A stretch of DNA of 64,000 nt. Origin: Cyclonatronum proteinivorum. GTDB lineage: Bacteria > Bacteroidota > Rhodothermia > Balneolales > Cyclonatronaceae. The DNA is taken from positions 2,128,501-2,192,500 of the forward strand of contig NZ_CP027806.1 of NCBI RefSeq assembly GCF_003353065.1. The letters are read 5' to 3'. Position 1 is the stretch's first letter; each line of letters starts with the position of its first letter. The position numbers and the translations under genes are program-made. The notes beneath the pieces are model-generated. The model did not search any database and was not told the origin of the DNA. It was given only the letters and a program-made list of their open reading frames with translations. Shown piece by piece: positions 50,906 to 61,337 of the stretch.

Positions 50906-52504
50906 ATGAATTCCCATTATGCTTTAAGATATTTAGCTTTTGAGCTAAATGCAACGTTTCAAAAGGCTTCATTTGAACTGGCAGCCACAAGCCGGAAAAA
51001 CGAGCTTGGCCTTTATTTCAGCCGGGGAGAAGACGGCTTGAAAATTACGGTCTCAACGGACCCGCAGCGCACGGCTGTATTCGCAGATCCAAGGGTTTCC
51101 GTAAAAAAAAATAACACAGCTACTTTTTTCAATCCTCTGCAAGGTAAAACCGTCCAATCCGTATCTGTCGCGGCAGAGGACCGTTTCCTGTACATTCAGT
51201 TTGAGCACACAAATCTGCGTCTCACGCTTAAAATGTTCGGCAATGATCCCAATGTTTTTTTGACAGAGGGAGACGTGATTCTGGAGGCATTTAAACATCC
51301 TTCACGCTTTGAAGGTCAGCCCGAACCGCAGGCTTTTTCACTTTCAACCGTCCCGCTTGAAGAGGCAAAAGGCGGACTGCGCAAGAAAATACTTAAGGCA
51401 TTTCCGCAGCTTCCGAGGGCGTTTGCGGACGAACTGATCGCGTATCACGAACTCGACACCAAGCCCCTGCATGAAGTCGGTCGTTTTCTGGATCAGGTTC
51501 ATCATCAGCTTCTTCATGCGCCCGAACCCCGCTTGCTTGAAGACGGCCGTTTTTCGCTGTTTTCAGCTGCACACTTCCCAACAGAAAACGCGGAATCATT
51601 CGATGACATCAATACCGCAGTCCGGGTTGCTTTTTTTGCGGAAAAGCGGGAGAACACCTTTCTGAAAGAACTCGCCCTTTTGAAAAAAAGAGCTGAAAAA
51701 CTTCGGTCCCGCTTTGAAAAAGCACTAACGGAAGCAGATAACGCACAAAAGAGCATAGAAAAAGCCGAATGGTATGAGCAAAACGGGAATATTCTGGTTG
51801 CACATGCCCATCTTACACCTGAGCCTTCTAAAGAAATTGAACTGCAGGATTTTTACAATGAAGGAGCATTGAGACGGATAAAAATTGATCCGCGGCTTAA
51901 TCTTGCTGAAAACGCTGAAAAGTATTTTAATCTGAAAAAAAAGGCGGAACGGGCTTTTGAAACGGCAGCTGCATTTGCCGAAGAAACAGAAGCCAAACTT
52001 GAAGAACTTTCCGGTATTGAAGAACAGCTGAATAATATTGCCGACATGAAGGCGCTTGAAGCCCTTCAAAAAGCACATGAAGGTCATGAACTCTTCAGGA
52101 AGAAGTCAGGCCGCGAAGGCGAAAGCCTGAAACCGTACAAAATCGGGCGCATTGGCAGGTTTGAAGTCTGGATTGGCAAAAATGCCAAAAGCAACGACCG
52201 GATTATGCACGATTCACATAAGGAAGATATCTGGCTGCACGCCAAAGGTGTTGGCGGTTCACATGTGCTCATACGGATGAACCGGGCACAAACCGAACCC
52301 GATAAAAGTCAGCTTGAAAAAGCTGCGGGATGGGCGGCATGGTACTCGAAAGCGAAAGGCAGCTCCTTCGCACCTGTCATCAAGACGCGCCGCAAGTTTG
52401 TTCGAAAACCTAAGCAGGGTGCCGCAGGCGCGGTACTGATTGATCGGGAGGAAGTCCTTATCGTGCCCCCTGTTGAACCTTTACCCGGAGAACTGGAGGA
52501 TTAA
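50906..52504 (+). CDS. rqcH: NFACT family protein RqcH (ribosome quality control)
   Basis: RqcH binds obstructed 50S subunits and adds C-terminal alanine tails to stalled nascent chains. The 532-residue protein has the NFACT-N domain (to about 250, including KTVQSVSVAAEDRFLYIQFE and LRLTLKMFGNDPNVFL), a helix-hairpin-helix region, a long coiled coil (about 250-420, with AEWYEQNGNILVAHAHLTPEP in it) and the C-terminal NFACT-R domain with WIGKNAKSNDRIMHDSHKEDIWLHAKGVGGSHV. The gene is two bases before aroK. Gene symbol by family; a fibronectin-binding label is a historical misnomer. Confidence 0.9.
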   Translation: MNSHYALRYLAFELNATFQKASFELAATSRKNELGLYFSRGEDGLKITVSTDPQRTAVFADPRVSVKKNNTATFFNPLQGKTVQSVSVAAEDRFLYIQFEHTNLRLTLKMFGNDPNVFLTEGDVILEAFKHPSRFEGQPEPQAFSLSTVPLEEAKGGLRKKILKAFPQLPRAFADELIAYHELDTKPLHEVGRFLDQVHHQLLHAPEPRLLEDGRFSLFSAAHFPTENAESFDDINTAVRVAFFAEKRENTFLKELALLKKRAEKLRSRFEKALTEADNAQKSIEKAEWYEQNGNILVAHAHLTPEPSKEIELQDFYNEGALRRIKIDPRLNLAENAEKYFNLKKKAERAFETAAAFAEETEAKLEELSGIEEQLNNIADMKALEALQKAHEGHELFRKKSGREGESLKPYKIGRIGRFEVWIGKNAKSNDRIMHDSHKEDIWLHAKGVGGSHVLIRMNRAQTEPDKSQLEKAAGWAAWYSKAKGSSFAPVIKTRRKFVRKPKQGAAGAVLIDREEVLIVPPVEPLPGELED

Positions 52505-52506
52505 CC

Positions 52507-53073
52507 ATGGCATTACAGCATCACAAATCCATTACCCTGTGCGGTATGATGGGATGCGGTAAATCAGCACACGGGCGGCAGCTGGCACGGGAGCTTAATA
52601 TGATGTTCCGCGATTTGGATCAGCTGATTGCGGACCAATACAACATGCCTGTGTCACAAATTTTTTCGGAACGGGGGGAAGCTTTCTTCCGGGCTGCCGA
52701 ACGGGATATGCTGAATGATTTGCTGGGTTTGCCGCCTGCCGTTATTGCGCTGGGCGGCGGTGCTTTACAGGATGAAGCACAGGCCCGTTTTATTCGGGAA
52801 AACAGCATATTATGCTTTATTGATGCACCTTTTGATAGTATTTTAGAGAGGGTGCAAAGAAACACGCGCAGGCCTATGTTGCTTGATGAAAACGGTAAGC
52901 TGAAATCAGAAGAAGAGATTCGGAAAATACTCACGGAGCTCGATCAGAAAAGACGCCCGCTTTATGAATCAGCCCATGTTCACTTTGTGCCCCCTGTCAA
53001 TAAAAGGGTTCAGTTATCTGCCAAAAAGTTAATTAGCGAAATTGATGCATTCCTTCAGCGTACAAACCATTAG
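52507..53073 (+). CDS. aroK: Shikimate kinase
   Basis: AroK phosphorylates shikimate in the aromatic amino acid/chorismate path that also feeds menaquinone. The 188-residue protein has the P-loop GMMGCGKS (residues 12-19), the shikimate-binding FRDLDQLI and IFSERGEAFFRAAERD, and ALGGGAL. The LID region is RNTRRPML. It lies two bases after rqcH and overlaps aroB by 29 bases, with coupled translation likely. Confidence 0.94.
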   Translation: MALQHHKSITLCGMMGCGKSAHGRQLARELNMMFRDLDQLIADQYNMPVSQIFSERGEAFFRAAERDMLNDLLGLPPAVIALGGGALQDEAQARFIRENSILCFIDAPFDSILERVQRNTRRPMLLDENGKLKSEEEIRKILTELDQKRRPLYESAHVHFVPPVNKRVQLSAKKLISEIDAFLQRTNH

Positions 53074-54151
53074 CATTCAGGAAGACCTGCAGTACAAAGT
53101 AATAACCGGAGATGCGCCATGGGAACCGCTCAGGGAAGTACTGGCTTCTATTAATACCCGTCAGGCCGTTTTTTTGGTTGATGAAAATGTTTTCCGGCTG
53201 CAGGACGGATTCATAGCGTGGCTCAGCAGCCTGGTCGAGCGGCCTGTCCTTGCCCGCATTCCCGCAGGTGAAAGCAGCAAGAGCACCGAAAACTGGATTT
53301 CCCTCGTAAATTTTTGTCTCGAGCAGGGGATCGATCGTCAAACGCCGGTCGTCGCTGTGGGCGGAGGCGTAACAGGGGATCTGGCCGGCTTTGTTGCCGC
53401 TTCCGTGCTGCGCGGACTTCCGCTGATTCACATCCCAACTACGATTCTTGCAATGGTTGACAGTTCCGTTGGCGGGAAAACGGGTATCAACCATGAAACC
53501 GGAAAAAATCTGATTGGCGCTTTTTATCAGCCCCGCGCTGTTGTCTCCTTTCTTTCGGTACTCGAAACGCTTCCGGATGAAGAGTTCATCAGCGGTTTTG
53601 CGGAAGTGCTCAAATACGGCGCCATACAGGATACCGGTATCCTCACATTGCTCGACGGGCGTGATATTCTGCAGTTGCGTAAGGACATCCCCTTGCTCAA
53701 AGAAATTATTGATCGCTGTATTAAAGTCAAGGCCAGGGTCGTTACGGAGGACAGTAAAGAGTCCGGACTCCGTATGATTCTCAACTATGGACACACCTTC
53801 GGGCATGCCATTGAAAAGGTGGCGGGTTACGGACGAATTTCGCACGGTCAGGCTGTTTTTGCCGGAATGATGGCTGCCGCGGTCATGGCCCGTAAACTGG
53901 GCGCAACTATAAATACCGATTTGATTGCACAGCATACGGCTTCTTTCATAAAACCGGGCTTGCTGGATGGCCTCGATATCGAAGCCCTGAATCATGCCAT
54001 GCGGTCAGATAAAAAGGTCAGCAGTGCTACGGTTCGCTTCATATTGCTTCACGAATACGGAAAACCTTACCTGCACCCCGTAGAGGACAGCGGGTTCATT
54101 TCAGAGGTCTGGACAGAAAGTTTCTCGGAAATCAGCGCTTCCATCAGCTAA
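53045..54151 (+). CDS. aroB: 3-dehydroquinate synthase
   Basis: AroB converts DAHP to 3-dehydroquinate, using NAD and a metal. The 368-residue protein has the NAD-binding GGGVTGDLAGFVAASVLRG, the active-site HIPTTILAMVDSSVGGKTGIN and KNLIGAFYQP, and the metal ligands in LRMILNYGHTFGHAIEK and later ISHGQAVFAGM. The ATG at 53045 is used; a TTG one codon earlier is also in frame. It follows the aroK-aroB order common in bacteria. Confidence 0.95.
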   Translation: MHSFSVQTISIQEDLQYKVITGDAPWEPLREVLASINTRQAVFLVDENVFRLQDGFIAWLSSLVERPVLARIPAGESSKSTENWISLVNFCLEQGIDRQTPVVAVGGGVTGDLAGFVAASVLRGLPLIHIPTTILAMVDSSVGGKTGINHETGKNLIGAFYQPRAVVSFLSVLETLPDEEFISGFAEVLKYGAIQDTGILTLLDGRDILQLRKDIPLLKEIIDRCIKVKARVVTEDSKESGLRMILNYGHTFGHAIEKVAGYGRISHGQAVFAGMMAAAVMARKLGATINTDLIAQHTASFIKPGLLDGLDIEALNHAMRSDKKVSSATVRFILLHEYGKPYLHPVEDSGFISEVWTESFSEISASIS

Positions 54152-54189
54152 ACTATTTTTAATACATTCTACTCTATCTCAATTTCATC

Positions 54190-57100
54190 TTGATACTCAA
54201 GTGGGCATATACCATCTGGCGGTACTTTTGGACAGCGTTTTTTGCGTTGCTGATGATGGTATCCTTTATTTTTGGGGTTACGTTACTGTTGCTTCAGCTT
54301 TCACCCGTTCAGCTGTGGGTTGCGGAGCGGTTCACAGATCGTTTTAATGAGCGTTTTGAAGGCGATATACGTATCGGGGCTGTAAGAGGCACCCTGCCGC
54401 TGGAGCTGGAGTTGCGCGATGTCGTCCTCACCCTGCCTGCAGAGACCGAAGGTGGCCAACAAAACCTCAGCCCGCTGCCGCCTGATACGCTGTTGAGCAC
54501 CGCTTCTCTGTATGTGCGAATTGACCTGCAGCAAACCCTGTTTCAGCGCCTTACTATTTCATCGGTCCGCATTCAGGATCCCGAAATCTGGCTTGGATTC
54601 AGGCAGGATGAGCCGCTCGCTCTGGCGCGTGCTTTCAGCCCCCGTAAACCCGCCGATAAGCCGCGGGAACCGGAACCGGAAGAACAAGCTGCGCAGCCGC
54701 GGCAAATGCTTGATTTGCCACGCATATACCTTCAGAGCCTGAGCATAAGCGGTGGCCGCGTTCATGTGAGCGGGCTGCATGAGACTACCCTCGATACCGC
54801 TCAGGTACGCCTCCCCGATAAATTTACAGCGGATGACCTCACGCTGAATCTCAGTCTTGAGTTGTTCGAGGATCAGCGCCTCCTTGCGTTTCGTGAAATG
54901 CGGCTCCGTTCGGAAGTGCTGCCCTTTGACGAGCTGAATTTTCGCGGTCAGATTTATGCTGATGAGCAGTTTTTGGAATTCAACCGCATCACCTTGCAAA
55001 CCCCGCAAAGCCGCCTGGGATTTAACCTGGTCATTGACGGCATTAATCTGTTGCAGGATGATCTTCGGGAGCAGTTTCGTCAGGCTAACGTCACTTTCCG
55101 ACTGGATAACACCCGCTTGCTGACCGATGAACTCAGCCCTTTGATTCCGGCTTTGCCTGCGTTTGGAAAGCATATTGAAGCCGACATCCGGGTCAGTGGT
55201 AATGCAGATTTCACCGAGCTTTCGAGGCTTAGCCTTAGGTTTGGAGACAGTGCGCTGCAGCTTTACGGCGAAGCTGAGGATTTGCGTGATACCTTCCGCT
55301 ATCGTGCGGTGCTGGATTTTCTGAATGTGCAGGGAGATGATCTTGCGCTCCTTCTCGCCGGGCAATTCCCGCCTGCATTGCAGGAGGCAGGCTTATTCAC
55401 GCTTCGGGGGAATGTAGACGGATCCGCCCAAAACGCCCGGTTTGACCTGAGCGCTGAATCCGAAAATACCGGCTCAGTAGCCCTGAATGGCAGTGCTGAC
55501 TGGCAGGATGTGATCGCCTTTGACGGGGAACTTGCACTTACTGCGCTGAATCTGGCTAATCTGCCCGGTCTGGAGATGGGCAACTCATTTGTGAACGCTA
55601 CCGTGAAGGCACAGGGGCAGGGAGACGAAATTGCAAACGGAACAGGCAGGCTGCAGGCGGAAGTCCGTCAGAGCCGGATTCAAAACATTACTATTGATGA
55701 CGCCCGCCTCACCCTAAACCTCAACGATGGGTTTCTGGAACCGGAACTGCAGTTGTCGCAGCAGGAGGGCGGACAGCTTTCCCTGGGCGGGTGGATTGAT
55801 TTGCTCAGCGAGCAGCGGGTTCTGAACTTCGAAGGCCGCCTTGATGAATTCCGGCCGGAACTGACGGTCAATGACGACCGTGTGCTGCCGGGAAGACTGA
55901 ATTCGAATATGACCCTCACCTTGCAGGGCAACGACGCAGACAGTTATCTCGGGGAAGTTTTTCTCGACCTTCGCAACTCCATGTACGGCACGCAGGACAT
56001 CAGCGATTTTGAATTTTTTATGACGCTCGATGAGCCGGAACAGGCTGACCCAACCAATGAAGCCGTGAACCGGCGCCTGCGCATTGGCGGAACCATGCTC
56101 GAAGGCGAAATCACGGGTCGGTTGATTCCATCTGAAGTCGTTGGGCTTACCGAATACTGGATTCAGCAGATAGATCAGCTGATCACGCAGCAAAGTATGT
56201 ATCAGCTTAGCGCGGCTGCAATGGCTATGGACAGAACCTTTCAGCCGATTAACCGGCTGATTCCTTCGCAGGATCTCAGCATCCGCATGCGTATCGACGA
56301 TCTGAGCCTGATCCATGCGCTGTTTCCCGGCGTACCTGAAATTGACACCATTTCCAATTTTGACGCCGAGATCAGTGCCGACGGGGAGCAGGTGCAGCTC
56401 AGCTCAACTTTCTTTTCGGATTTCATCGATACCGACCCTGTTCAGGCCGCCAGTGTTGTCAGCAGCCTTGCCTTTACCATCCGGCCCGAAGAGCAGTTTG
56501 GGTTCTTTTCCGGTCTGTTGCAGCTTGAAGCAGATGAAATCAGCATTGAGGGCGGACAGTCGTTCCGGGACGCTTCTGTTGTGCTCGATATGTATGATGA
56601 AGCATTTGTACTGCAGCGGCTCAGGCTCATTACCGGCGATGATGTGACGCTCGGTGCCATGGCGAGTGCGGTTTTTACCAATCGCGACGTGGATATCCGC
56701 CTCATGGACTTTTTCCTGGGTGATGAAGGCTACACCTGGAGCAACATTAGGCAAACGCCCATCCGCATTTTTGAAGGAGGGCGCATTTTCGTTGACCGGC
56801 TTGAGTTTGGCAATCAGGAGGAGCGCTTCATCATAGACGGAATCTTCAGTGAGAGTCCTGATGATGAAGTGTCGTATGCCTTTCATGATATTCAGCTTGA
56901 ACGTATTTCATCCCTGATAGGCGGGCGCGTTCGTTTCAGCGGCCTTTTTGACGGCAGCTTTCAAACCCGCACCCTTATGACTGATCCTTTTTTCAGAGGG
57001 GGTTTTGAAGTAGCACAGCTCAGGCTGGATGACCGGCTTGTTGGCGATGTTTTCTTTGACAGCAGCTTTAATCCCTTGCTCGAGCGCTTTGACACTACCC

Positions 57101-59028
57101 TGATGATTCAGGCGCAGCAGGATGACAGCCGTCCGGTAGCAGATCCGGATGAAATGCCGTCTTTTACAGCCGATCAGACCATGAAGGATGTGATTGTCGA
57201 AGGGTTTTTCAATACGCTCGGGATGGCCCGTGAGAGCGGTGTATATGCTTCTTTCGATGTGCGACTTAATGAAATTGATCTTTGGGTGCTGCCTCTTATT
57301 GTGAGCAACATTTTTGAGGAAGTTGAAGGCCGGGCACAGGGGAACGGGGTGTTCGAGTGGGGTGAAAACGGCATGTACTTCGACTCCCGTTTTGAGTTAA
57401 GTGACGTCGAACTGGTACCTGTTTTCCTGATGTCCCGCCTGTTTTTAGACGGGACTATTGACTTCAGTAGCGAGCGGGGCGTGGAGATCAACGACGTGCG
57501 GGTCCGGGATACGCGTAACGGAACCGGCGTTCTGAGTGGCGATGTTGATCTGAATAACTTCGCAGGGCCCACCCTTTTTAACCTGCAGCTGCAGATGAAC
57601 AACCTCACATTCATGAATAATCGCTCAGGTCCTGATGTGCCGTTTTTCGGGAGAGGACAGGGGACAGGCACCGTACGGCTCTCTGGTTCAAACGATGATC
57701 CTTTTATTTCTACCCCTCAGCCGATTGTGATGAGCGGCAACTCCATTGTCTCGATTCCCATTAGCACCGATCAGTCCGTTGAGGGAGGTACACGCTTCAT
57801 ACAGTTTGTTGATGAATTCGATTTCAGTCAGCTGTTCCTTCCGCCTGATCCTGAAAACGAGCGAAACAATCAGGACGGTCTTGAGGTCAATCTCACCTTT
57901 ATGGAAAGGTTTGGTCTTGACCTGCAGTTTGTGGCTAACGATAACATGACGGTCCGTTTGATTTTTGATGAGGTCACTTCCGAAATCCTTTCCGCACGCG
58001 GTACCGGAAGAATCCGGCTGGGTTTGCAGGATGAAGTCTTTCAGGTTTTCGGAAGTTTTGATGTGGCAAGCGGCGACTATCTGTTTGTAGGCGGAGATAT
58101 CTTCAGCCGCAGGTTCAGCCTGCGCGATGGCGGGACCATCACCTGGGATGGCGACCCGATTAATGCCAATATCGACGTATCCGCTTCATACCGGGCCCGC
58201 CCGAACATCAATGTGCTGCGCCCCGGCGCAACAGTCGATGATGTGCCCGTCCGTATTCCGGTTGATCTGGTGCTCGAGATTACGGGCACGCTCGACAGTA
58301 TTGAAAACGATTTCTTTTTTGAATTTCCCACCGGCACGGATATCACGCAGATTGCCGCCATTCAGGCAGCACTTGATAACGAAGACACCAAACTTTTGCA
58401 GGCAACGAGCATTCTCCTTTCAGGTAATTTTGTGCCGCTGGACAGTGAGCTGAACAATGTGTTTGCCAATCAGTTCGGGGCGCAGGGACTGAGCATGCTG
58501 TTGTCTTCGCAGATCAGCAGCTTGCTGAATTCCAACATCACCAATCTTGATATCGACCTGAATCTTACGGGTTTTGATGAAGCGGATCTGGGAATCGCGC
58601 TGCGGCTCTTTGACGACCGGCTTACGGTTCGCCGCGAAGGTACTGTTACGGGACCGGATTCGCACTGGGGCGACTTTGACGTCACCTACCGCTTCAACCG
58701 CTATTTTTCCATTGAAGCATTTTTGAGACGGGAATCACTCCTGCCTTCTGCCATTTCGGTAGGGCGGGATCAAAATGATGAAGTGTACGGCGTTGGCCTG
58801 GAAGCCCGGGTGCAGTTTAATACCTGGCGTGAATTACGTGAGCGTATCTGGTGTTCTTTGGGGAGACTGTTCGGCAGAAACCGGAATGAAGAAGGTGAGA
58901 CGACCGCTGATGAGCGCGGGGACGACCCAAACCGGTCACAGCTTTCGCATGTGCCGGTTGCCGCCACTGAAAACCGCAACGACTTCATCATCATCCCCCC
59001 TGAACATCCCGATGACACGCAGCCATAG
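54190..59028 (+). CDS. tamB: TamB-like translocation/assembly module protein
   Basis: TamB family proteins (AsmA-like superfamily) form long beta-groove bridges between inner and outer membranes, used for outer-membrane protein insertion or phospholipid transport. The 1,612-residue protein begins at a TTG (MILKWAYTIWRYFWTAFF), with a hydrophobic anchor at about residues 11-36, consistent with the family. Then come over a thousand residues of repetitive beta-strand sequence. The C-terminal DUF490/TamB domain (about 1,150-1,530) includes the SGDYLFVGGDIFSRRFSLRDGGTITWDGDP region and FDVTYRFNRYFSIEAFLRRES. No TamA (BamA-like) gene follows. The C-terminus ends in an acidic, disordered tail. Confidence 0.9.
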   Translation: MILKWAYTIWRYFWTAFFALLMMVSFIFGVTLLLLQLSPVQLWVAERFTDRFNERFEGDIRIGAVRGTLPLELELRDVVLTLPAETEGGQQNLSPLPPDTLLSTASLYVRIDLQQTLFQRLTISSVRIQDPEIWLGFRQDEPLALARAFSPRKPADKPREPEPEEQAAQPRQMLDLPRIYLQSLSISGGRVHVSGLHETTLDTAQVRLPDKFTADDLTLNLSLELFEDQRLLAFREMRLRSEVLPFDELNFRGQIYADEQFLEFNRITLQTPQSRLGFNLVIDGINLLQDDLREQFRQANVTFRLDNTRLLTDELSPLIPALPAFGKHIEADIRVSGNADFTELSRLSLRFGDSALQLYGEAEDLRDTFRYRAVLDFLNVQGDDLALLLAGQFPPALQEAGLFTLRGNVDGSAQNARFDLSAESENTGSVALNGSADWQDVIAFDGELALTALNLANLPGLEMGNSFVNATVKAQGQGDEIANGTGRLQAEVRQSRIQNITIDDARLTLNLNDGFLEPELQLSQQEGGQLSLGGWIDLLSEQRVLNFEGRLDEFRPELTVNDDRVLPGRLNSNMTLTLQGNDADSYLGEVFLDLRNSMYGTQDISDFEFFMTLDEPEQADPTNEAVNRRLRIGGTMLEGEITGRLIPSEVVGLTEYWIQQIDQLITQQSMYQLSAAAMAMDRTFQPINRLIPSQDLSIRMRIDDLSLIHALFPGVPEIDTISNFDAEISADGEQVQLSSTFFSDFIDTDPVQAASVVSSLAFTIRPEEQFGFFSGLLQLEADEISIEGGQSFRDASVVLDMYDEAFVLQRLRLITGDDVTLGAMASAVFTNRDVDIRLMDFFLGDEGYTWSNIRQTPIRIFEGGRIFVDRLEFGNQEERFIIDGIFSESPDDEVSYAFHDIQLERISSLIGGRVRFSGLFDGSFQTRTLMTDPFFRGGFEVAQLRLDDRLVGDVFFDSSFNPLLERFDTTLMIQAQQDDSRPVADPDEMPSFTADQTMKDVIVEGFFNTLGMARESGVYASFDVRLNEIDLWVLPLIVSNIFEEVEGRAQGNGVFEWGENGMYFDSRFELSDVELVPVFLMSRLFLDGTIDFSSERGVEINDVRVRDTRNGTGVLSGDVDLNNFAGPTLFNLQLQMNNLTFMNNRSGPDVPFFGRGQGTGTVRLSGSNDDPFISTPQPIVMSGNSIVSIPISTDQSVEGGTRFIQFVDEFDFSQLFLPPDPENERNNQDGLEVNLTFMERFGLDLQFVANDNMTVRLIFDEVTSEILSARGTGRIRLGLQDEVFQVFGSFDVASGDYLFVGGDIFSRRFSLRDGGTITWDGDPINANIDVSASYRARPNINVLRPGATVDDVPVRIPVDLVLEITGTLDSIENDFFFEFPTGTDITQIAAIQAALDNEDTKLLQATSILLSGNFVPLDSELNNVFANQFGAQGLSMLLSSQISSLLNSNITNLDIDLNLTGFDEADLGIALRLFDDRLTVRREGTVTGPDSHWGDFDVTYRFNRYFSIEAFLRRESLLPSAISVGRDQNDEVYGVGLEARVQFNTWRELRERIWCSLGRLFGRNRNEEGETTADERGDDPNRSQLSHVPVAATENRNDFIIIPPEHPDDTQP

Positions 59029-59091
59029 TGTTCATCATTACGAAGCACAAAATCATCATTCAAACTTACAGACTTAACGAAACAAAACCAC

Positions 59092-61248
59092 ATGGGTAAG
59101 AAGAAGAAAGTAAAAGAGCTCGAATCCTTCATGCTGAATTTCCTTCGTAAGAACAGCTCTTACGAAGTGCCGGAAGAACTTTTGCTGCAAACAGCGCAGC
59201 ACACCGGCGGACAGGTTAAAGCGCTGAAAAGGGCGCTGAACCGCTTAATTGATTCAGGTGCGGTACTTCGCAATGCCAAAGGCGAGCTCAGCCTTGCCAA
59301 AGGTGGCGCGGCACAGGCTGCCAAATCAGAAGGGCTTGCGGGCCGCATTTCCGTGAACCGGCACGGTACCGGCTTTGTTTCGCTGGAAGGCTACGAAGAA
59401 GACGTTCGGATTCCTTCCAAAAAGCTGGGGGTTGCCCTTGATCGGGATATCGTTCGGATTCGCCTGCAGGGTGCAAACCGCAGCGGACGTACCGAAGGCA
59501 AAGTGCTGGATGTAGTTGAGCGCGGTAAAAAATATTACGTGGGAACACTTGCGCGCGAAAACAAGCATGCATGGGTCATTGAACCGGACGAAAAGTCGGC
59601 CCACACCACTTTCTTCGTGCAGCCGGAAAATACCGGTGGCGGTCAGTCGGGTGACAAAGTTATTTTTAAACTTCTGGACTGGGTGCACCCGCGCTCGCTG
59701 CCCGAAGCGGTAGTGACGGAAGTGCTTGGCGCCAAGGGCACCAATAAGGCGGAAGTACTCTCCATTCTGGCTGAAAACGACATGATCAGTTCTTTCACGC
59801 CGGAAGTTGAAGCCTGGTGTGATCAGATTCCGCTTTTCCCCGGCGAAGATGAAATCGCACGCCGCCGCGACATACGCGATATGCTGGTTTTCACCATCGA
59901 TCCCGAAGACGCGAAAGATTTTGATGACGCCCTGAGCATATCAAAACTGGATAACGGCAACTATTACCTTGGGGTGCACATTGCTGATGTAACCTACTAC
60001 CTGCACCCCAAAACAGTGCTCGACGACGCAGCCCACGAACGCGCCACAAGCGTGTACCTGGTTGACCGGGTGATTCCCATGCTGCCCGAAAAGCTGAGTA
60101 ACGGCGTATGCAGCCTTCGGCCAAACGAAGATAAAATGACGTACAGCTGTTTTATGGAAGTTACGCCTGATGGCGAAGTGCGGGATTATCAGATTGAAGA
60201 AACCGCAACCCATTCCAAATTCCGCCTCACCTACGAAGAAGCGCAGGAGATTATTGAAGGCAAAAATCATCCTGAACTCAGCGGCCCGATGGAAATGCTG
60301 GTAAAGCTGACCGACCGCCTGACCGAGAAAAGATTTCAGGAGAACGCCATTGATTTCGAATCGCCTGAGCCGCGTTTTGTGCTCGACAAAACGGGTAAGC
60401 CTGTTGATGTCATCATCAAAAAAAGATTCAAAGCACACCGCCTGATTGAAGAATGCATGTTGCTGGCAAACCGGACCGTTGCCGAACATGTAGATCAGCT
60501 GCGCCAAAAATCCGGCAAAAAAATCACGCAGGATACCTTCCCCTTCTTTTACCGGATTCATGCCGAACCTGATACCGAGCGGCTGCAGCAGGTTGCGGAT
60601 CACGTTCGACCCGCGGGCATAAAGTTCGACGTCCGCAAGGGCAAAGTCGACGCTAAGTCCATCAACAACGTGCTCGAACAGGTGAAAGGCAAAAGCATTG
60701 AGTATACGGTCAATGATTTATTGCTGCGGTCCATGGCCAAAGCGGAGTATTCACCAAAAAATATCGGACATTTCGGGCTTGGGTTTAGTCATTACGCCCA
60801 TTTTACGAGTCCTATAAGAAGATATCCTGATGTGCTCGTGCACAGGTTGCTGAAAAGTTACACGGCCGGTTTGCCGTCATACAATTTTAAAAACCTTCTC
60901 ACTTACGGCGAACACTGCAGCGAGCGGGAACGGGCCGCGGTAACAGCCGAGCGCGATTCCATCAAATTGAAGCAGGTCGAGTATCTCTCCACCCGGATCG
61001 GGCAGGAATTCGATGGCGTGGTAAGCGGCGTGACCGAGCGCGGTATTTACGTGCTCCTCAAGGATATTTACTGTGAAGGCATGGTCGGCATGTCAGACCT
61101 CGATGATGACTTCTATATTTATGACAAACGTCGTCACTGCCTCACCGGCCGCCGCAAGGGACGAACCTATATGCTCGGGAATGAGTTAAAGGTACGTGTC
61201 GTAAATACCAACCTGGAACTACGTCAAATTGATTTTGAACTCGCATAA
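59092..61248 (+). CDS. rnr: Ribonuclease R
   Basis: RNase R is the 3'-5' hydrolytic exoribonuclease that degrades structured RNA. The 718-residue protein has an N-terminal helix-turn-helix region, two cold-shock domains (to about 230) and the RNB catalytic domain with the four-aspartate motif DPEDAKDFDDALSI near residues 268-282. A further RNB block is PVDVIIKKRFKAHRLIEECMLL, and the C-terminal S1 domain (about 635-715) has GVTERGIYVLLKDIYCEGMVG. It lies 63 bases after tamB. The N-terminal MGKKKKVKELE is basic. Confidence 0.95.
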   Translation: MGKKKKVKELESFMLNFLRKNSSYEVPEELLLQTAQHTGGQVKALKRALNRLIDSGAVLRNAKGELSLAKGGAAQAAKSEGLAGRISVNRHGTGFVSLEGYEEDVRIPSKKLGVALDRDIVRIRLQGANRSGRTEGKVLDVVERGKKYYVGTLARENKHAWVIEPDEKSAHTTFFVQPENTGGGQSGDKVIFKLLDWVHPRSLPEAVVTEVLGAKGTNKAEVLSILAENDMISSFTPEVEAWCDQIPLFPGEDEIARRRDIRDMLVFTIDPEDAKDFDDALSISKLDNGNYYLGVHIADVTYYLHPKTVLDDAAHERATSVYLVDRVIPMLPEKLSNGVCSLRPNEDKMTYSCFMEVTPDGEVRDYQIEETATHSKFRLTYEEAQEIIEGKNHPELSGPMEMLVKLTDRLTEKRFQENAIDFESPEPRFVLDKTGKPVDVIIKKRFKAHRLIEECMLLANRTVAEHVDQLRQKSGKKITQDTFPFFYRIHAEPDTERLQQVADHVRPAGIKFDVRKGKVDAKSINNVLEQVKGKSIEYTVNDLLLRSMAKAEYSPKNIGHFGLGFSHYAHFTSPIRRYPDVLVHRLLKSYTAGLPSYNFKNLLTYGEHCSERERAAVTAERDSIKLKQVEYLSTRIGQEFDGVVSGVTERGIYVLLKDIYCEGMVGMSDLDDDFYIYDKRRHCLTGRRKGRTYMLGNELKVRVVNTNLELRQIDFELA

Positions 61249-61337
61249 ACGGACTATCAGGCGTAGTCCGGACCAGGCTTACATGATGTTACCCTAATCT
61301 TTCTTACGTTTAGCATACACTTACCCCATCTGATTCT